From an uncultured Gemmataceae bacterium (GTDB lineage Bacteria > Planctomycetota > Planctomycetia > Gemmatales > Gemmataceae): a stretch of 12,523 bases of DNA. The stretch lies in the NCBI GenBank assembly GCA_937922175.1, contig CAKZUU010000285.1:1-12523 (forward strand). Reading direction: 5' to 3'. The first letter of the stretch is position 1, and each line of letters opens with the position of its first letter. The notes below the pieces were generated by a model, which saw only the letters and a list, made by a program, of their open reading frames with translations, did no database searches and had not been told where the DNA came from. Below are positions 1-6,959 of this stretch, in pieces. The position numbers were made by a program, and so were the translations under genes.

Positions 1-638
1 GCTGCCACGGGGGTCGAATAACTCGCAGCGTCCTGGCTCGCACGCCAGCGCTCTTTCCCGGTGCGTCGGTCGAGTGCGACGACGCCTGCAGTTCGCCCAC
101 CGACGTTCACGGCCACGATGTCGCCCTCGACGAGGGGCGAGACACCGACGCCGAAGTAATCTTTCTTGAAGGCGTAATCCTGGGCCAAATCGCGTTGCCA
201 ATTTAGCTTGCCCGTGGCAAGGTCGCGGCAGATCAAACGGCCCTCCGCACCCAAGGCGAAAACGGCATCGTCGGCGATGGTCGGGACTCCACGAGGACCA
301 TGGTCAAAATTGAAATCATCGACATATCCGGTCGGCGTGGTGTGGCGCCAGATTCTCTTGCCCGTGTCGGCCTCCAGACAGTCGAGGACCTCCTCTTCAC
401 CGAGACGATGGAACAGAATGAGCTTGCCCCCGGCGATCGCGGGACCGGCAAATCCCGATCCGGTGGAGACCTCCCAAAGTTTCGCTGGTCCGTCCGGCGG
501 CCAATTTCGTTTCAATCCCCGCTCCGACGAATGGCCATTGCCCTGTGGACCGAGAAATCGAGGCCAATCGTCCGCGACGAGGGGGGTGGTGATCAAAGCG
601 ACCAAGAGAGACGATCGGAGCATGAGAGGTCCAGACAT
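1..638 (-). CDS. PQQ-like beta-propeller secreted protein (5' part, runs off window start)
   Basis: The minus-strand frame is open from an ATG at 638 to the window edge, giving about 212 residues. The N-terminus has a hydrophobic signal-like stretch (LLVALITTPLVA) followed by DDWPRFLGP, a start typical of planctomycetal exported PQQ-binding-like beta-propeller proteins. Propeller blade signatures follow: LEADTGKRIW, CRDLATGKLNW and ALDRRTGKERW, each matching the A-x-D-x-x-T/R-G-K-x-x-W repeat. These proteins are probably periplasmic or surface proteins of unclear substrate; no catalytic domain is visible in this part. A second in-frame ATG at 623 would give a shorter, more canonical signal peptide (MLRSSLLV...). 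Neither start has a strong Shine-Dalgarno sequence. It is divergent from the GNAT gene. The family assignment is firm and the function is unknown. Confidence 0.9.
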   Translation of the reverse strand, partial: MSGPLMLRSSLLVALITTPLVADDWPRFLGPQGNGHSSERGLKRNWPPDGPAKLWEVSTGSGFAGPAIAGGKLILFHRLGEEEVLDCLEADTGKRIWRHTTPTGYVDDFNFDHGPRGVPTIADDAVFALGAEGRLICRDLATGKLNWQRDLAQDYAFKKDYFGVGVSPLVEGDIVAVNVGGRTAGVVALDRRTGKERWRASQDAASYSTPVA

Positions 639-683
639 GGGGGTCCCATCCCGAGCAAAAGCCGACAGCGGAAAATCGGTCGT

Positions 684-711
684 TTGCGATACGTTCGGTG
701 CGGTTTATAAT
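684..711 (+). promoter_or_regulatory. Putative sigma70-type promoter for the GNAT gene
   Basis: TTGCGA (684-689), a 16-bp spacer and a perfect TATAAT (706-711) lie about 75 bp upstream of the ATG at 786, in the divergent intergenic region. The consensus match is seen directly; promoter activity is inferred. The same AT-rich core gives TATTAT on the minus strand (712-707), but no matching -35 element for the propeller gene was seen. Confidence 0.6.
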
Positions 712-785
712 AGCGTGACTCGGATCAAGGAGCGGACCGGCACGCGAACCTGACCAAAATCGCCGCGGTCGGGGACAGGTATGAG

Positions 786-1751
786 ATGAATTTTCGCGGC
801 TTTCGTAACACTGATCCCCCGGTTCTCATGGAGATATGGAACGAGTCCGCCTTGGGTCGAGGCGCTTATCATGTCCGCTCGCCAATCTTGTTCGAGTATT
901 GCGTCCTGTCCAAACCTTACTTTGACTACTCAGGTCTGATCGTCGCTGAGGACGAGGGCCGTCCGATCGGCTTCGCCCATGCCGGCTTCGGGCCGAACGC
1001 CGCGGAAACCAACCTTTCGGTCGAAACGGGGGTCATCTGTGCGGTGGTCGTCCGCCCCGATCGTCGCCGGCAAAAGGTCGGGACGCAACTCGTGGAACGC
1101 GCGATGACCTATCTGCAGCAGCATGGAGCTCGGGACATCATCGCCGGGGGTATTCCGCCGTATCACCCCTTTTATTTCGGGCTGTATGGTGGCGCGAACC
1201 TTCCCGGGTTCCTCCTGAGCGATCCCGCGGCCGACCCCTTCTTCTCGCATCTGGGCTTCACGGCCTGGCGGACGCACCATGTGTATGAGCGACGGCTCGA
1301 AGACTACCAGTCCATCGTGGATTCGCGCTTCGTCGCGTTACGACGACGCTACGATGTGCAATTAATTCCCCAACCCGATATTCCCTCGTGGTGGCGGGAG
1401 TGCGTTCTCGGCGTCTTCGAGCCATTTGAATTCCGCCTCGCCGATCGACTGACGGGTCTTCCGGCGGCTCGTGTCACCGGTTGGGAAATGAGTGCCGGTC
1501 GCGGTCCCGGCCACGGCGCGATCGGTATCCTTGAGATCCATGTTCGACCCGACGTCCGAAGGCAGGGATTGGCTCGCTTCCTCCTCAATCAAATGTTCCG
1601 CTACGTCCAGGAACAGTTCTTCCGTACCGTCGAGGTCCACATCGTCGAGGGTGACGAGGCGGCCACCAACCTCTTCGTCGGTCTCGGATTTCAGTGCGTG
1701 GATACGGGCCGCTCGTATCGCTGGCCGACTTCGTCGGTGAGCGGGGAGTGA
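786..1751 (+). CDS. Tandem GNAT-family N-acetyltransferase
   Basis: This 321-aa protein has two GNAT folds, each predicted to bind acetyl-CoA. The N-terminal domain (about 1-165) has a motif-A segment, VVVRPDRRRQKVGTQL (87-102), and ends with HLGF. The C-terminal domain (about 185-312) has IHVRPDVRRQGLARFL (251-266), which fits the R/Q-x-x-G-x-G/A pyrophosphate loop as R-R-Q-G-L-A, then the motif-B-like segment GDEAATNLFVGLGF (289-302). In the N-terminal loop the last Gly/Ala is Gln (Q-K-V-G-T-Q), so that half may bind CoA poorly. The ATG at 786 is preceded by GGGGACAGG (771-779) at 6 nt; the ATG at 781 hits a stop at once. The substrate cannot be read from sequence. The gene is monocistronic behind the promoter at 684-711 and convergent with the DinB-like gene. 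Confidence 0.88.
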   Translation: MNFRGFRNTDPPVLMEIWNESALGRGAYHVRSPILFEYCVLSKPYFDYSGLIVAEDEGRPIGFAHAGFGPNAAETNLSVETGVICAVVVRPDRRRQKVGTQLVERAMTYLQQHGARDIIAGGIPPYHPFYFGLYGGANLPGFLLSDPAADPFFSHLGFTAWRTHHVYERRLEDYQSIVDSRFVALRRRYDVQLIPQPDIPSWWRECVLGVFEPFEFRLADRLTGLPAARVTGWEMSAGRGPGHGAIGILEIHVRPDVRRQGLARFLLNQMFRYVQEQFFRTVEVHIVEGDEAATNLFVGLGFQCVDTGRSYRWPTSSVSGE

Positions 1752-1783
1752 AACGACTCGGATCCGACATCCCGCTCGACTCG

Positions 1784-2263
1784 TCACCACATGGGCGGCT
1801 CGCCCGTGCTGTATCCTTGCGCTTGAACCAACCACGCCATTTGCCCGATGTGGTTATTGATGTGCGCCAGCACGACCAAAAACAACCCAAACCGAGTCTG
1901 GATCGGATGATTGCTCGTGATCGGCAAGCCCCATTCTGATTCGCTCTGCTTCAGAATCGTCGCGCGAACCAGCGTGACTGCCTCGTGAAAACGCGCGAGA
2001 GCCTCCTCGGCTGGCGGCGGATTCGGGTCCGTGAATTCCCGCTCTCGGTCCCGGACGTATCCGGTCCCCGCAACGCCGGCGCCGATATAGTGGTTCAGGT
2101 TGCCCGTCAAATGCAGGAGCAAATGCCCCAGGCTATTGCCGAACGGAAACGGCTTTTTGTACAGACGATCCCGAGGCACCGCGCGAACGTGCTTCTCCAC
2201 TCGCTGCGCTAAGTGTTCCAGGTATCGAACCATTTCTTCTGCCACGACATCGCGGAGCGGCAT
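1784..2263 (-). CDS. DinB-like (DinB/YfiT superfamily) putative metal-binding protein
   Basis: This 159-aa protein has the helical pattern of the DinB/YfiT four-helix bundle. Possible divalent-metal ligands are His in HLLLHLTGNLNHYI (H47/H51/H58) and HINNH near the C-terminus (H134, H138). Family members are thiol-dependent transferases or hydrolases, or of unknown role; no substrate is evident. The chosen start is the ATG at 2263, because AAAGGAG lies 6 nt upstream (2276-2270). A longer frame from TTG at 2281 would put that Shine-Dalgarno sequence inside the coding region and is less likely. The gene lies 31 bp downstream of the metallo-hydrolase on the same strand, so the two are probably co-transcribed. 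It converges on the GNAT gene, with 32 bp between stops and no clear terminator. Confidence 0.87.
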   Translation of the reverse strand: MPLRDVVAEEMVRYLEHLAQRVEKHVRAVPRDRLYKKPFPFGNSLGHLLLHLTGNLNHYIGAGVAGTGYVRDREREFTDPNPPPAEEALARFHEAVTLVRATILKQSESEWGLPITSNHPIQTRFGLFLVVLAHINNHIGQMAWLVQAQGYSTGEPPMW

Positions 2264-2269
2264 GCTGTT

Positions 2270-2276
2270 CTCCTTT
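2270..2276 (-). promoter_or_regulatory. Ribosome binding site deciding the DinB-like start
   Basis: AAAGGAG on the minus strand, 6 nt before the ATG at 2263, fixes the start internal to the longest frame. Confidence 0.75.
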
Positions 2277-2294
2277 GCCAAATCCTTAGGGGGA

Positions 2295-2978
2295 TCATAC
2301 GTCGACCCAATCGCCGGGGGCTAGAACGATCGCCTGTGCTTGGGTCTCTTGTTGAACGCGCTGGGCCCATCCCGCCGCATCCTGCGCGATTAATGGGAAT
2401 GTGTTGTAATGAATCGGCACGACTTTTTTGGGCTGCAACCATTTGACCGCACGCAGAGCGTCGTCCGGCCCCATCGTGTAATTGTCTCCAATGGGCAGCA
2501 AGGCGAGGTCGAGTCCCTCTTCACCGATCCATTTCATATCGCCGAACAAGCCCGTGTCGGCCGCGTCGTAGATCTTCTTGCCGTCATTTAAACGCAAAAC
2601 GAAGCCGCAAGGATTGCCGCCATCGCTGCCGTCGGGCAATTGCGATCCGTGGAACGCGAGGGTCAATTGGCATCGGCCGAAGGCGAAGTTGTGACCGCCC
2701 CCATGTTGCATGCCGTGCGCTTTCACCCCTTTCTTGTTAAGCCAGCAACTAATTTCGTAGTTGCAAATCACCGTAGCTCCCGAACGCCGGGCAATCTCAA
2801 CGGTGTCGCCGACATGATCACCATGACCATGTGAAACGAGGATAAAATGCGGATTGAGTTCATGGGCCTGGGCGGCGGCTTTCGGGTTGCCGGTCAAAAA
2901 CGGATCGACCAACAACCGATGCCCATCACTCTCAATCCACAAACAGGAGTGTCCCAGCCAACGAAGTCGTGTCGCCAT
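2295..2978 (-). CDS. UlaG-like metallo-beta-lactamase-fold metal-dependent hydrolase (UPF0173 type)
   Basis: This 227-aa cytoplasmic protein has the full set of MBL-fold metal ligands: H50-x-H52-x-D54-H55 in SHGHGDHVGD, H110 in AFHGSQ, D141 in DAADTGLFGDM and H190 in PIHYNTFP. The start WLGHSCLWIE and the compact length match the UPF0173/YtkL branch near UlaG, which contains lactonase-like or phosphodiesterase-like hydrolases whose physiological substrates are mostly unknown. The ATG at 2978 has GAGGAG (2992-2987) 8 nt upstream. It is the first gene of a two-gene unit with the DinB-like gene 31 bp downstream. A 12-bp palindrome (3005-3016) lies in its leader. The fold and metal site are firm; the substrate is not identifiable. 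Confidence 0.93.
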   Translation of the reverse strand: MATRLRWLGHSCLWIESDGHRLLVDPFLTGNPKAAAQAHELNPHFILVSHGHGDHVGDTVEIARRSGATVICNYEISCWLNKKGVKAHGMQHGGGHNFAFGRCQLTLAFHGSQLPDGSDGGNPCGFVLRLNDGKKIYDAADTGLFGDMKWIGEEGLDLALLPIGDNYTMGPDDALRAVKWLQPKKVVPIHYNTFPLIAQDAAGWAQRVQQETQAQAIVLAPGDWVDV

Positions 2979-3004
2979 GATCGTCGCTCCTCAAACCCTC
3001 GGGC

Positions 3005-3016
3005 CGACGCGCGTCG
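3005..3016. repeat. 12-bp perfect palindrome upstream of the MBL-dinB unit
   Basis: CGACGCGCGTCG is self-complementary and lies 27 bp upstream of the MBL start codon. It could be an operator or an mRNA leader hairpin. GC-rich palindromes of this size also arise by chance. Confidence 0.4.
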
Positions 3017-3111
3017 CTGTGGGCAAAACTAGGAACGGACGACAGCGTTGGCGACCTCGCAAGCTCCCGCCCTCAACAGGCGGAGCACCGGCGATTGCGC
3101 ACTCTTTGCAC

Positions 3112-3128
3112 GACGCTGGGGCAGCGTC
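3112..3128. repeat. Inverted repeat, 7-bp stem with 3-nt loop
   Basis: GACGCTG-GGG-CAGCGTC forms a perfect stem. On the plus strand a TTTT run follows 11 nt later, too far for a standard terminator. It lies in the divergent region, so a regulatory or leader-structure role is possible but unproven. Confidence 0.4.
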
Positions 3129-3282
3129 CGGCACTCCAGTTTTACCTTAACCAAACCTTCTTTCAAAATTCTTTTGCCTTCGATTCAGACGGTCCTAACG
3201 TGCAGCTTTGGCCAGTTTATCCCATTTGACCGGTTCGGTCGGCGTGAGGTCTGGTCAATGAATGTCAACTTTATCCGAATTT

Positions 3283-3289
3283 GAGGAGG
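3283..3289 (+). promoter_or_regulatory. Ribosome binding site deciding the PEP-CTERM start
   Basis: GAGGAGG lies 8 nt before the ATG at 3298. This places the start directly at the signal peptide instead of at the upstream in-frame ATG at 3262. Confidence 0.8.
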
Positions 3290-3297
3290 TTGCGTTG

Positions 3298-4104
3298 ATG
3301 TTGCTCAGAAAGTTACTAGCCGTCGCTGTTCTCTTCGGGCTGGGGCAGGCTGCCTCAGCGCAGTACGTCAGTTATAGTGGAGGCACTTACACCCAGGATT
3401 TCGATTCTTTGGAGAACGGCAATTCGACCTACACCTGGACAGATGGCGTGTCGCCGCTACTGGGTTGGTATGAAGAGCGAAGCAATAACACAGGCAAATA
3501 CAGAGCGACAGATGGATCAGCCGACACCGGCTATATTTACAGTTTCGGGGATGTCGGTTCGACGGAACGGGCCTTGGGATCCTTGTCGACTTCCTCTACC
3601 GGAACTGTGTTCTGGGGGGTCCGTATTCGGAATACGCACCCGACGAGAACCTTCAACTCCTTTTACGCCACCTTCTATCAAGAGCAATGGCGCGTGGCGG
3701 CGAACGATGCCGAGCAAACGACCTTCTTCCAATACAAAATCACCACCACGGACACCGATATCAACGGTAGCGGCTATACCGGGGTGTCGTCGGGCAATTT
3801 GGTCAGCACCATCACTCAAGCGAATTTCGCAGGGACTGCCCCGAGTCGCTTGGACGGCAATGCCCATCGCATCCTCCGCACCGTCGAGGTAACAGGAATC
3901 ACGTGGTTGCCAGGCCAGGATTTGTGGATCCGGTGGCGCGATCCCAACAATGATGGGACGGATCATGCGATGGGCATCGACGACTTTACCTTCAGTGCCG
4001 TGCCCGAACCGACGACCTTTGCCCTCGTCGGTCTAGGGATGGGCGGCGCGGGGTGGTTCGCTCGACGTCTTCGTCGCAAAAAAGAGCTGAAACTGACTGC
4101 GTGA
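3298..4104 (+). CDS. PEP-CTERM sorting-domain secreted protein
   Basis: This 268-aa exported protein has a cleavable signal peptide, MLLRKLLAVAVLFGLGQAASA, with likely cleavage after A21 before QYVSYSG. The mature region (22-234) is rich in Thr, Ser, Gly and aromatic residues and looks like a beta-sandwich; it includes the segments DFDSLENG, GSTERALGSLSTSS, LDGNAHRILRTVEVTG, LWIRWRDPNNDGTDHAMGID and FTFSA. The C-terminus is a full tripartite PEP-CTERM signal: VPEP (235-238), a hydrophobic stretch FALVGLGMGGAGWF, then an RRLRRKK basic tail. Such signals are recognised by exosortase, and family members are often linked to exopolysaccharide production. No enzymatic motif is visible and no exosortase gene is in the window. 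Starting at 3262 would add 12 residues and bury the ribosome binding site. A terminator follows at 4157-4202. Confidence 0.93.
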   Translation: MLLRKLLAVAVLFGLGQAASAQYVSYSGGTYTQDFDSLENGNSTYTWTDGVSPLLGWYEERSNNTGKYRATDGSADTGYIYSFGDVGSTERALGSLSTSSTGTVFWGVRIRNTHPTRTFNSFYATFYQEQWRVAANDAEQTTFFQYKITTTDTDINGSGYTGVSSGNLVSTITQANFAGTAPSRLDGNAHRILRTVEVTGITWLPGQDLWIRWRDPNNDGTDHAMGIDDFTFSAVPEPTTFALVGLGMGGAGWFARRLRRKKELKLTA

Positions 4105-4156
4105 TCTGTTGAGATCCTCGGGATGACATTCCAAAGGAGTTCGGGTGGTCCTTTCT

Positions 4157-4202
4157 CGGCTGCGTGGGGCAAAGAAAAGGCTCGCGCAGCCGGCCTTTTT
4201 TT
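4157..4202. terminator. Rho-independent terminator, probably bidirectional
   Basis: CGGCTGCG (4157-4164) pairs perfectly with CGCAGCCG (4185-4192), and GCC plus seven T follows (4196-4202), so it can end the PEP-CTERM transcript. An alternative overlapping hairpin, AAAAGGC (4175-4181) with GCCTTTT (4193-4199), leaves TTTTCTTT on the minus strand and could terminate the convergent sugar operon, whose last stop is at 4218. Both pairings are visible; function is inferred. Confidence 0.75.
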
Positions 4203-4217
4203 GAGCGACGCAAGCCA

Positions 4218-5105
4218 TCAGTCATCAGCCTCGACCGTTGCTTTTTTCCACCAGGCTTTAACCTGGGCGAGGACGAGCATGACAGCAAAAATTGTATTGA
4301 CGATCATTAAAGACAGGAACAAGCCGAAATCGCGTTTCACGTGCGGCATCCGCCAAACGGTGCAGCTATAGCGCCATAGAGGCAAAAACCGCCCCGGGAA
4401 GCCGCGATCAGCGGTGAGCATTGTCAAGTGCCGCGATGACTCACCCGCTAAGCTGCGGTAGAAAAGCACTCGTTTCACTTCGCCATAAGTGCCGTAAGCC
4501 AAGCTGCGAACAACCAAGGCATTGTCCGCCGCCGTGTAGGACTCGAACGGCAGGCACTTCAATAAGACATCTCGACGGAACAGGGCATAAAAGCGCGAGT
4601 TCATCCCGGAGTTGGCGACGTAATGGCGGACATTGGCCGCAACCGAGCCGACCAGCGGCCGGGTATCGGCGCGATGGATGAACGGCATCCCAACGAAACG
4701 CGACCCATCAACATACTTGAGTGCGGACATGCTCGCGACGTGTCGTGGGTTCTGAGTGAGAACGCGGAGGTTTGCTTCAACGAAATTCGGGGCCCACCAA
4801 TCGTCGCAGGCGGCCCACATGAAATACAGACCCCGGGCCAAGCGCAGAACACGCTCGAAATTGGCCGCACCTCCGATATTCGTCGAGTTGCGGAAATAAC
4901 GAATCCGCGGATCGCGCGAGGCGTAGTCCTGGCAAATCTCGGACGTCGCATCGGTGGAAGCGTTGTCCGAGATGATGATCTCCAGATGGCGATGGCTCTG
5001 CGACGTCAGCGAGGCCAAGGCGCGGGGGAGATCGGCGGCCCCGTTGTAGACCGGCAGACCGATGCTCACCAAAATCGACTCGACGGAAATGGACGATTCA
5101 CCCAC
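4218..5105 (-). CDS. Family 2 glycosyltransferase with C-terminal membrane segment
   Basis: This 295-aa GT-A-fold enzyme has the family 2 N-terminus VSIGLPVYNGAADLPRAL, a nucleotide-binding Asp in IIISDNASTD (D47) and the DxD-like AACDDWWAPNFVE (D101/D102), which should coordinate the metal and the sugar nucleotide. A hydrophobic helix near 260-282 (FGLFLSLMIVNTIFAVMLV) followed by a lysine-rich tail suggests inner-membrane anchoring with the catalytic domain in the cytoplasm. The start is GTG at 5105, overlapping the aminotransferase stop by 8 bp (GTGGGTGA). No good Shine-Dalgarno sequence is present, so translational coupling is likely. It is the last gene of the operon and the only glycosyltransferase in the window, so it is the natural candidate to transfer the sugar made here to a lipid-linked or glycan acceptor. 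Donor and acceptor specificity cannot be read. Confidence 0.92.
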   Translation of the reverse strand: MGESSISVESILVSIGLPVYNGAADLPRALASLTSQSHRHLEIIISDNASTDATSEICQDYASRDPRIRYFRNSTNIGGAANFERVLRLARGLYFMWAACDDWWAPNFVEANLRVLTQNPRHVASMSALKYVDGSRFVGMPFIHRADTRPLVGSVAANVRHYVANSGMNSRFYALFRRDVLLKCLPFESYTAADNALVVRSLAYGTYGEVKRVLFYRSLAGESSRHLTMLTADRGFPGRFLPLWRYSCTVWRMPHVKRDFGLFLSLMIVNTIFAVMLVLAQVKAWWKKATVEADD

Positions 5106-6225
5106 GTTGTTTCAAAAGTTTTTTCAGGTGATCGCAGACGTAAACAATATCGTCTTCTGTCAGACCCAAAGCGGAGGGTAAATTGATCGCCCACGGGCTG
5201 ATTTCGTAGGCGACGGGGTTTCGCCGGGCGCTGTCCGCAGGGGCAAACGCCCGGTAGGCCGGCAGAGAACTGAGCGGGTAGAAAAATGGTCGGGTGGCAA
5301 TCCCAAACTCCGCGAGTTGTCGCTGCAATTTTTCTTTCGGCCAACCATAGCTCGGATCGAGCACGATGGTGTTCATCCAAAAGCTGTTGCGGGTATGAGG
5401 CGGCTCGACATTCAGTCGAATCCCCGGCACTTCGGCGAGCTCGCGACGATACCAGGCATGTTGTTGCCGCTTTCGTGAAATCAACTCTTCGACGCGCTCG
5501 ATCTGGGCCAGGCCGAAGGCCGCTTGCAAGCTGCTCATTTTGTACTTGAAACCGATCTCTTCAAAATAAAAACCAGTGTCGCCGGGCTTCCGTCCATGGT
5601 CGCGGAGGACGAGGACCCGACGGTAGATGTCTTCGCGGTCGGTGACCAACATGCCTCCCTCACCGGTCGTCAGTGTTTTCGTACCGTGGAAGCTGAACAC
5701 GCCGGTGATGCCGAAGCTCCCCGCCTGCTTCCCGTGATAGGTGGAACCGATCGCCTCGGCAGCGTCCTCAATCACCGCGATTTGATGTCGCTTCGCGATC
5801 TCGAGCAGAGCGTTCCAGTCCGGGACGTTGCCGTACAGATCAACCGGGATGACAGCCTTGGTCCGTGGTGTGATCGCCGCTTCCAGGGCATCGGGACGCA
5901 GGCACCAGGTGTCGCGGTCAATGTCCGCGAAGACGGGGGTGGCGCCTTGATAGATGATCGGCTCGGCTGTCGCCGTCCACGTGCAATCCGGAACGATGAC
6001 CTCATCTCCTGGGCCAATCCCCAAGGCCGCGACCGAGAGATGAATCGCCGACGTGCAGGAAGGCAAGCTCACCGCGAAGCGCGTGCCGATGTAATCCGCA
6101 AAGGCCCGCTCGAATCGCTGGTTGAACTCGTTGGCACGTTCATACCATGCCGAACGCGCGGCTTCTGCCGTATAGGCAATTTCCTTTTCCGTGACCCAGG
6201 GACCGGCGACGGGAATTTTTCTCAT
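5098..6225 (-). CDS. DegT/DnrJ/EryC1/StrS family sugar aminotransferase
   Basis: This 375-aa PLP enzyme is expected to convert a nucleotide-linked keto sugar to an amino sugar. The N-terminus MRKIPVAGPWVTEKEI matches the family. SCTSAIHLSVAALGIGPGDE, DCTWTATAEPI and IEDAAEAIGS (D154) form the cofactor pocket. K183 in FHGTKTLTTGEGG is the PLP Schiff-base lysine. Its presence marks a true transaminase and argues against the 3-dehydrase RfbH/AscC, which has His there. The ATG at 6225 is preferred on family grounds; it lies 5 bp after the methyltransferase stop. A GTG at 6246 would add 7 residues and overlap that gene. No clear Shine-Dalgarno sequence precedes 6225. It overlaps the GT2 gene by 8 bp. 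The neighbouring PglD-like acetyltransferase suggests a PglE/PglD-like amination and N-acylation pair. Confidence 0.93.
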   Translation of the reverse strand: MRKIPVAGPWVTEKEIAYTAEAARSAWYERANEFNQRFERAFADYIGTRFAVSLPSCTSAIHLSVAALGIGPGDEVIVPDCTWTATAEPIIYQGATPVFADIDRDTWCLRPDALEAAITPRTKAVIPVDLYGNVPDWNALLEIAKRHQIAVIEDAAEAIGSTYHGKQAGSFGITGVFSFHGTKTLTTGEGGMLVTDREDIYRRVLVLRDHGRKPGDTGFYFEEIGFKYKMSSLQAAFGLAQIERVEELISRKRQQHAWYRRELAEVPGIRLNVEPPHTRNSFWMNTIVLDPSYGWPKEKLQRQLAEFGIATRPFFYPLSSLPAYRAFAPADSARRNPVAYEISPWAINLPSALGLTEDDIVYVCDHLKKLLKQRG

Positions 6226-6230
6226 GGGAA

Positions 6231-6959
6231 TCAGTCCGCGATACACTCCAGATAACCGTCTGGAGCGACGGTTACGAGAAGTTTCGATTCAATCTCTTTA
6301 TCGATGCGAAACCGCCGATTGGTTTTCAAGAATTCGTGAACGGCGGTCTTGGGATTGTTGCCTGGCCCCCACGGGCGATTCCCCAGTAGCGAGGTCGGCA
6401 TGTCGTCGACGACAGTATCAAAGACGATCAGGTAGTTGCCTTTGGTGACGAGGGGAGAGTACAGTTGCAGTTCCCGCAAAACGTGGTCGTGAGTGTGGTT
6501 TGAGTCCAACGCCACCATGACACGCTTCGCTCCCCGAGCTAAATCCCGAACCCGCGAGACCGTGGCTTCGTCGATCGAGGATCCTTCGATCATGGTGATG
6601 CGCTTCATCATCGGATGCCTCTCGATGACGGCGCGGTTGTGAGCGCGGATGTCGATATCAACACCGATGACTCGTCCGGAACCTCCCAGCAACTCCAACA
6701 TGGATGCATAAAAAACCAGCGATCCCCCATGAGCGATCCCCGTCTCGATGATGACATCGGGTTTGGTTCGCCAAATGATTTCCTGGGTGGCCACGAGATC
6801 TTGGGGATACTGGATGATGGCCACACCCAGCCATGAGAAATTGTAAGAATAGCGATACTCGCACGACTTCAGGAAAAAATCGCGGGAGGCCTGCTTCATC
6901 ATGGGGTCAGCAGCCATCTGCGCGATCCGGACAGGGTCTTTCGGATCGGTCGGAGTCAC
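6231..6959 (-). CDS. CmcI-like SAM-dependent methyltransferase (cephalosporin hydroxylase family)
   Basis: This 242-aa protein has the CmcI/rhamnosyl O-methyltransferase layout: a SAM-binding loop IIETGIAHGGSLVFYA (about 70-85), the acidic strand GVDIDIR, then ALDSNHTHDHVLREL (about 150-164) with the Asp/His metal and catalytic cluster, and FDTVVDDMP. Despite the cephalosporin name, related proteins such as mycobacterial Rv2959c O-methylate sugars, which fits this cluster. The GTG at 6959 is chosen because it overlaps the preceding acetyltransferase stop as GTGA, a classical coupled arrangement, with GGGA about 9 nt upstream. A TTG at 6974 is open further upstream but has no ribosome binding site. 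The aminotransferase follows after 5 bp. Acceptor hydroxyl and timing (nucleotide sugar or finished glycan) are unknown. Confidence 0.88.
   Translation of the reverse strand: MTPTDPKDPVRIAQMAADPMMKQASRDFFLKSCEYRYSYNFSWLGVAIIQYPQDLVATQEIIWRTKPDVIIETGIAHGGSLVFYASMLELLGGSGRVIGVDIDIRAHNRAVIERHPMMKRITMIEGSSIDEATVSRVRDLARGAKRVMVALDSNHTHDHVLRELQLYSPLVTKGNYLIVFDTVVDDMPTSLLGNRPWGPGNNPKTAVHEFLKTNRRFRIDKEIESKLLVTVAPDGYLECIAD

Larger units (their letters stand above)
2979..3297. other. Divergent intergenic region between the MBL hydrolase and PEP-CTERM genes
   Basis: This 319-bp stretch has no convincing gene; the small frames here lack family features and ribosome binding sites. It holds the leaders of both flanking genes, a perfect 12-bp palindrome (3005-3016), a 7-bp-stem hairpin (3112-3128) and a short inverted repeat GACCG-gtt-CGGTC (3228-3240). 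No well-spaced -35/-10 pair was found for either gene, so their promoters may use other sigma factors. Confidence 0.6.

Noticed and set aside
208..753. 181-codon plus-strand frame at the left end
   Set aside because: It is antisense to the propeller protein, which has clear blade repeats on the minus strand.
1758..1767. TCGGATCCGA palindrome between the GNAT and DinB-like genes as a terminator
   Set aside because: It has no T-tract on either side and no usable loop, so it is unlikely to terminate transcription.
3226..3231. TTGACC as a -35 box for the PEP-CTERM gene
   Set aside because: No acceptable -10 hexamer lies 16-18 bp downstream, before the start codon.
3048..3284. 78-codon plus-strand frame in the intergenic region
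   Set aside because: It has no ribosome binding site or recognisable sequence, and overlaps the leader and ribosome binding site of the PEP-CTERM gene.
5524..6255. 243-codon plus-strand open frame
   Set aside because: It lies antisense to the DegT aminotransferase, whose motifs are intact on the minus strand; no family features or ribosome binding site.
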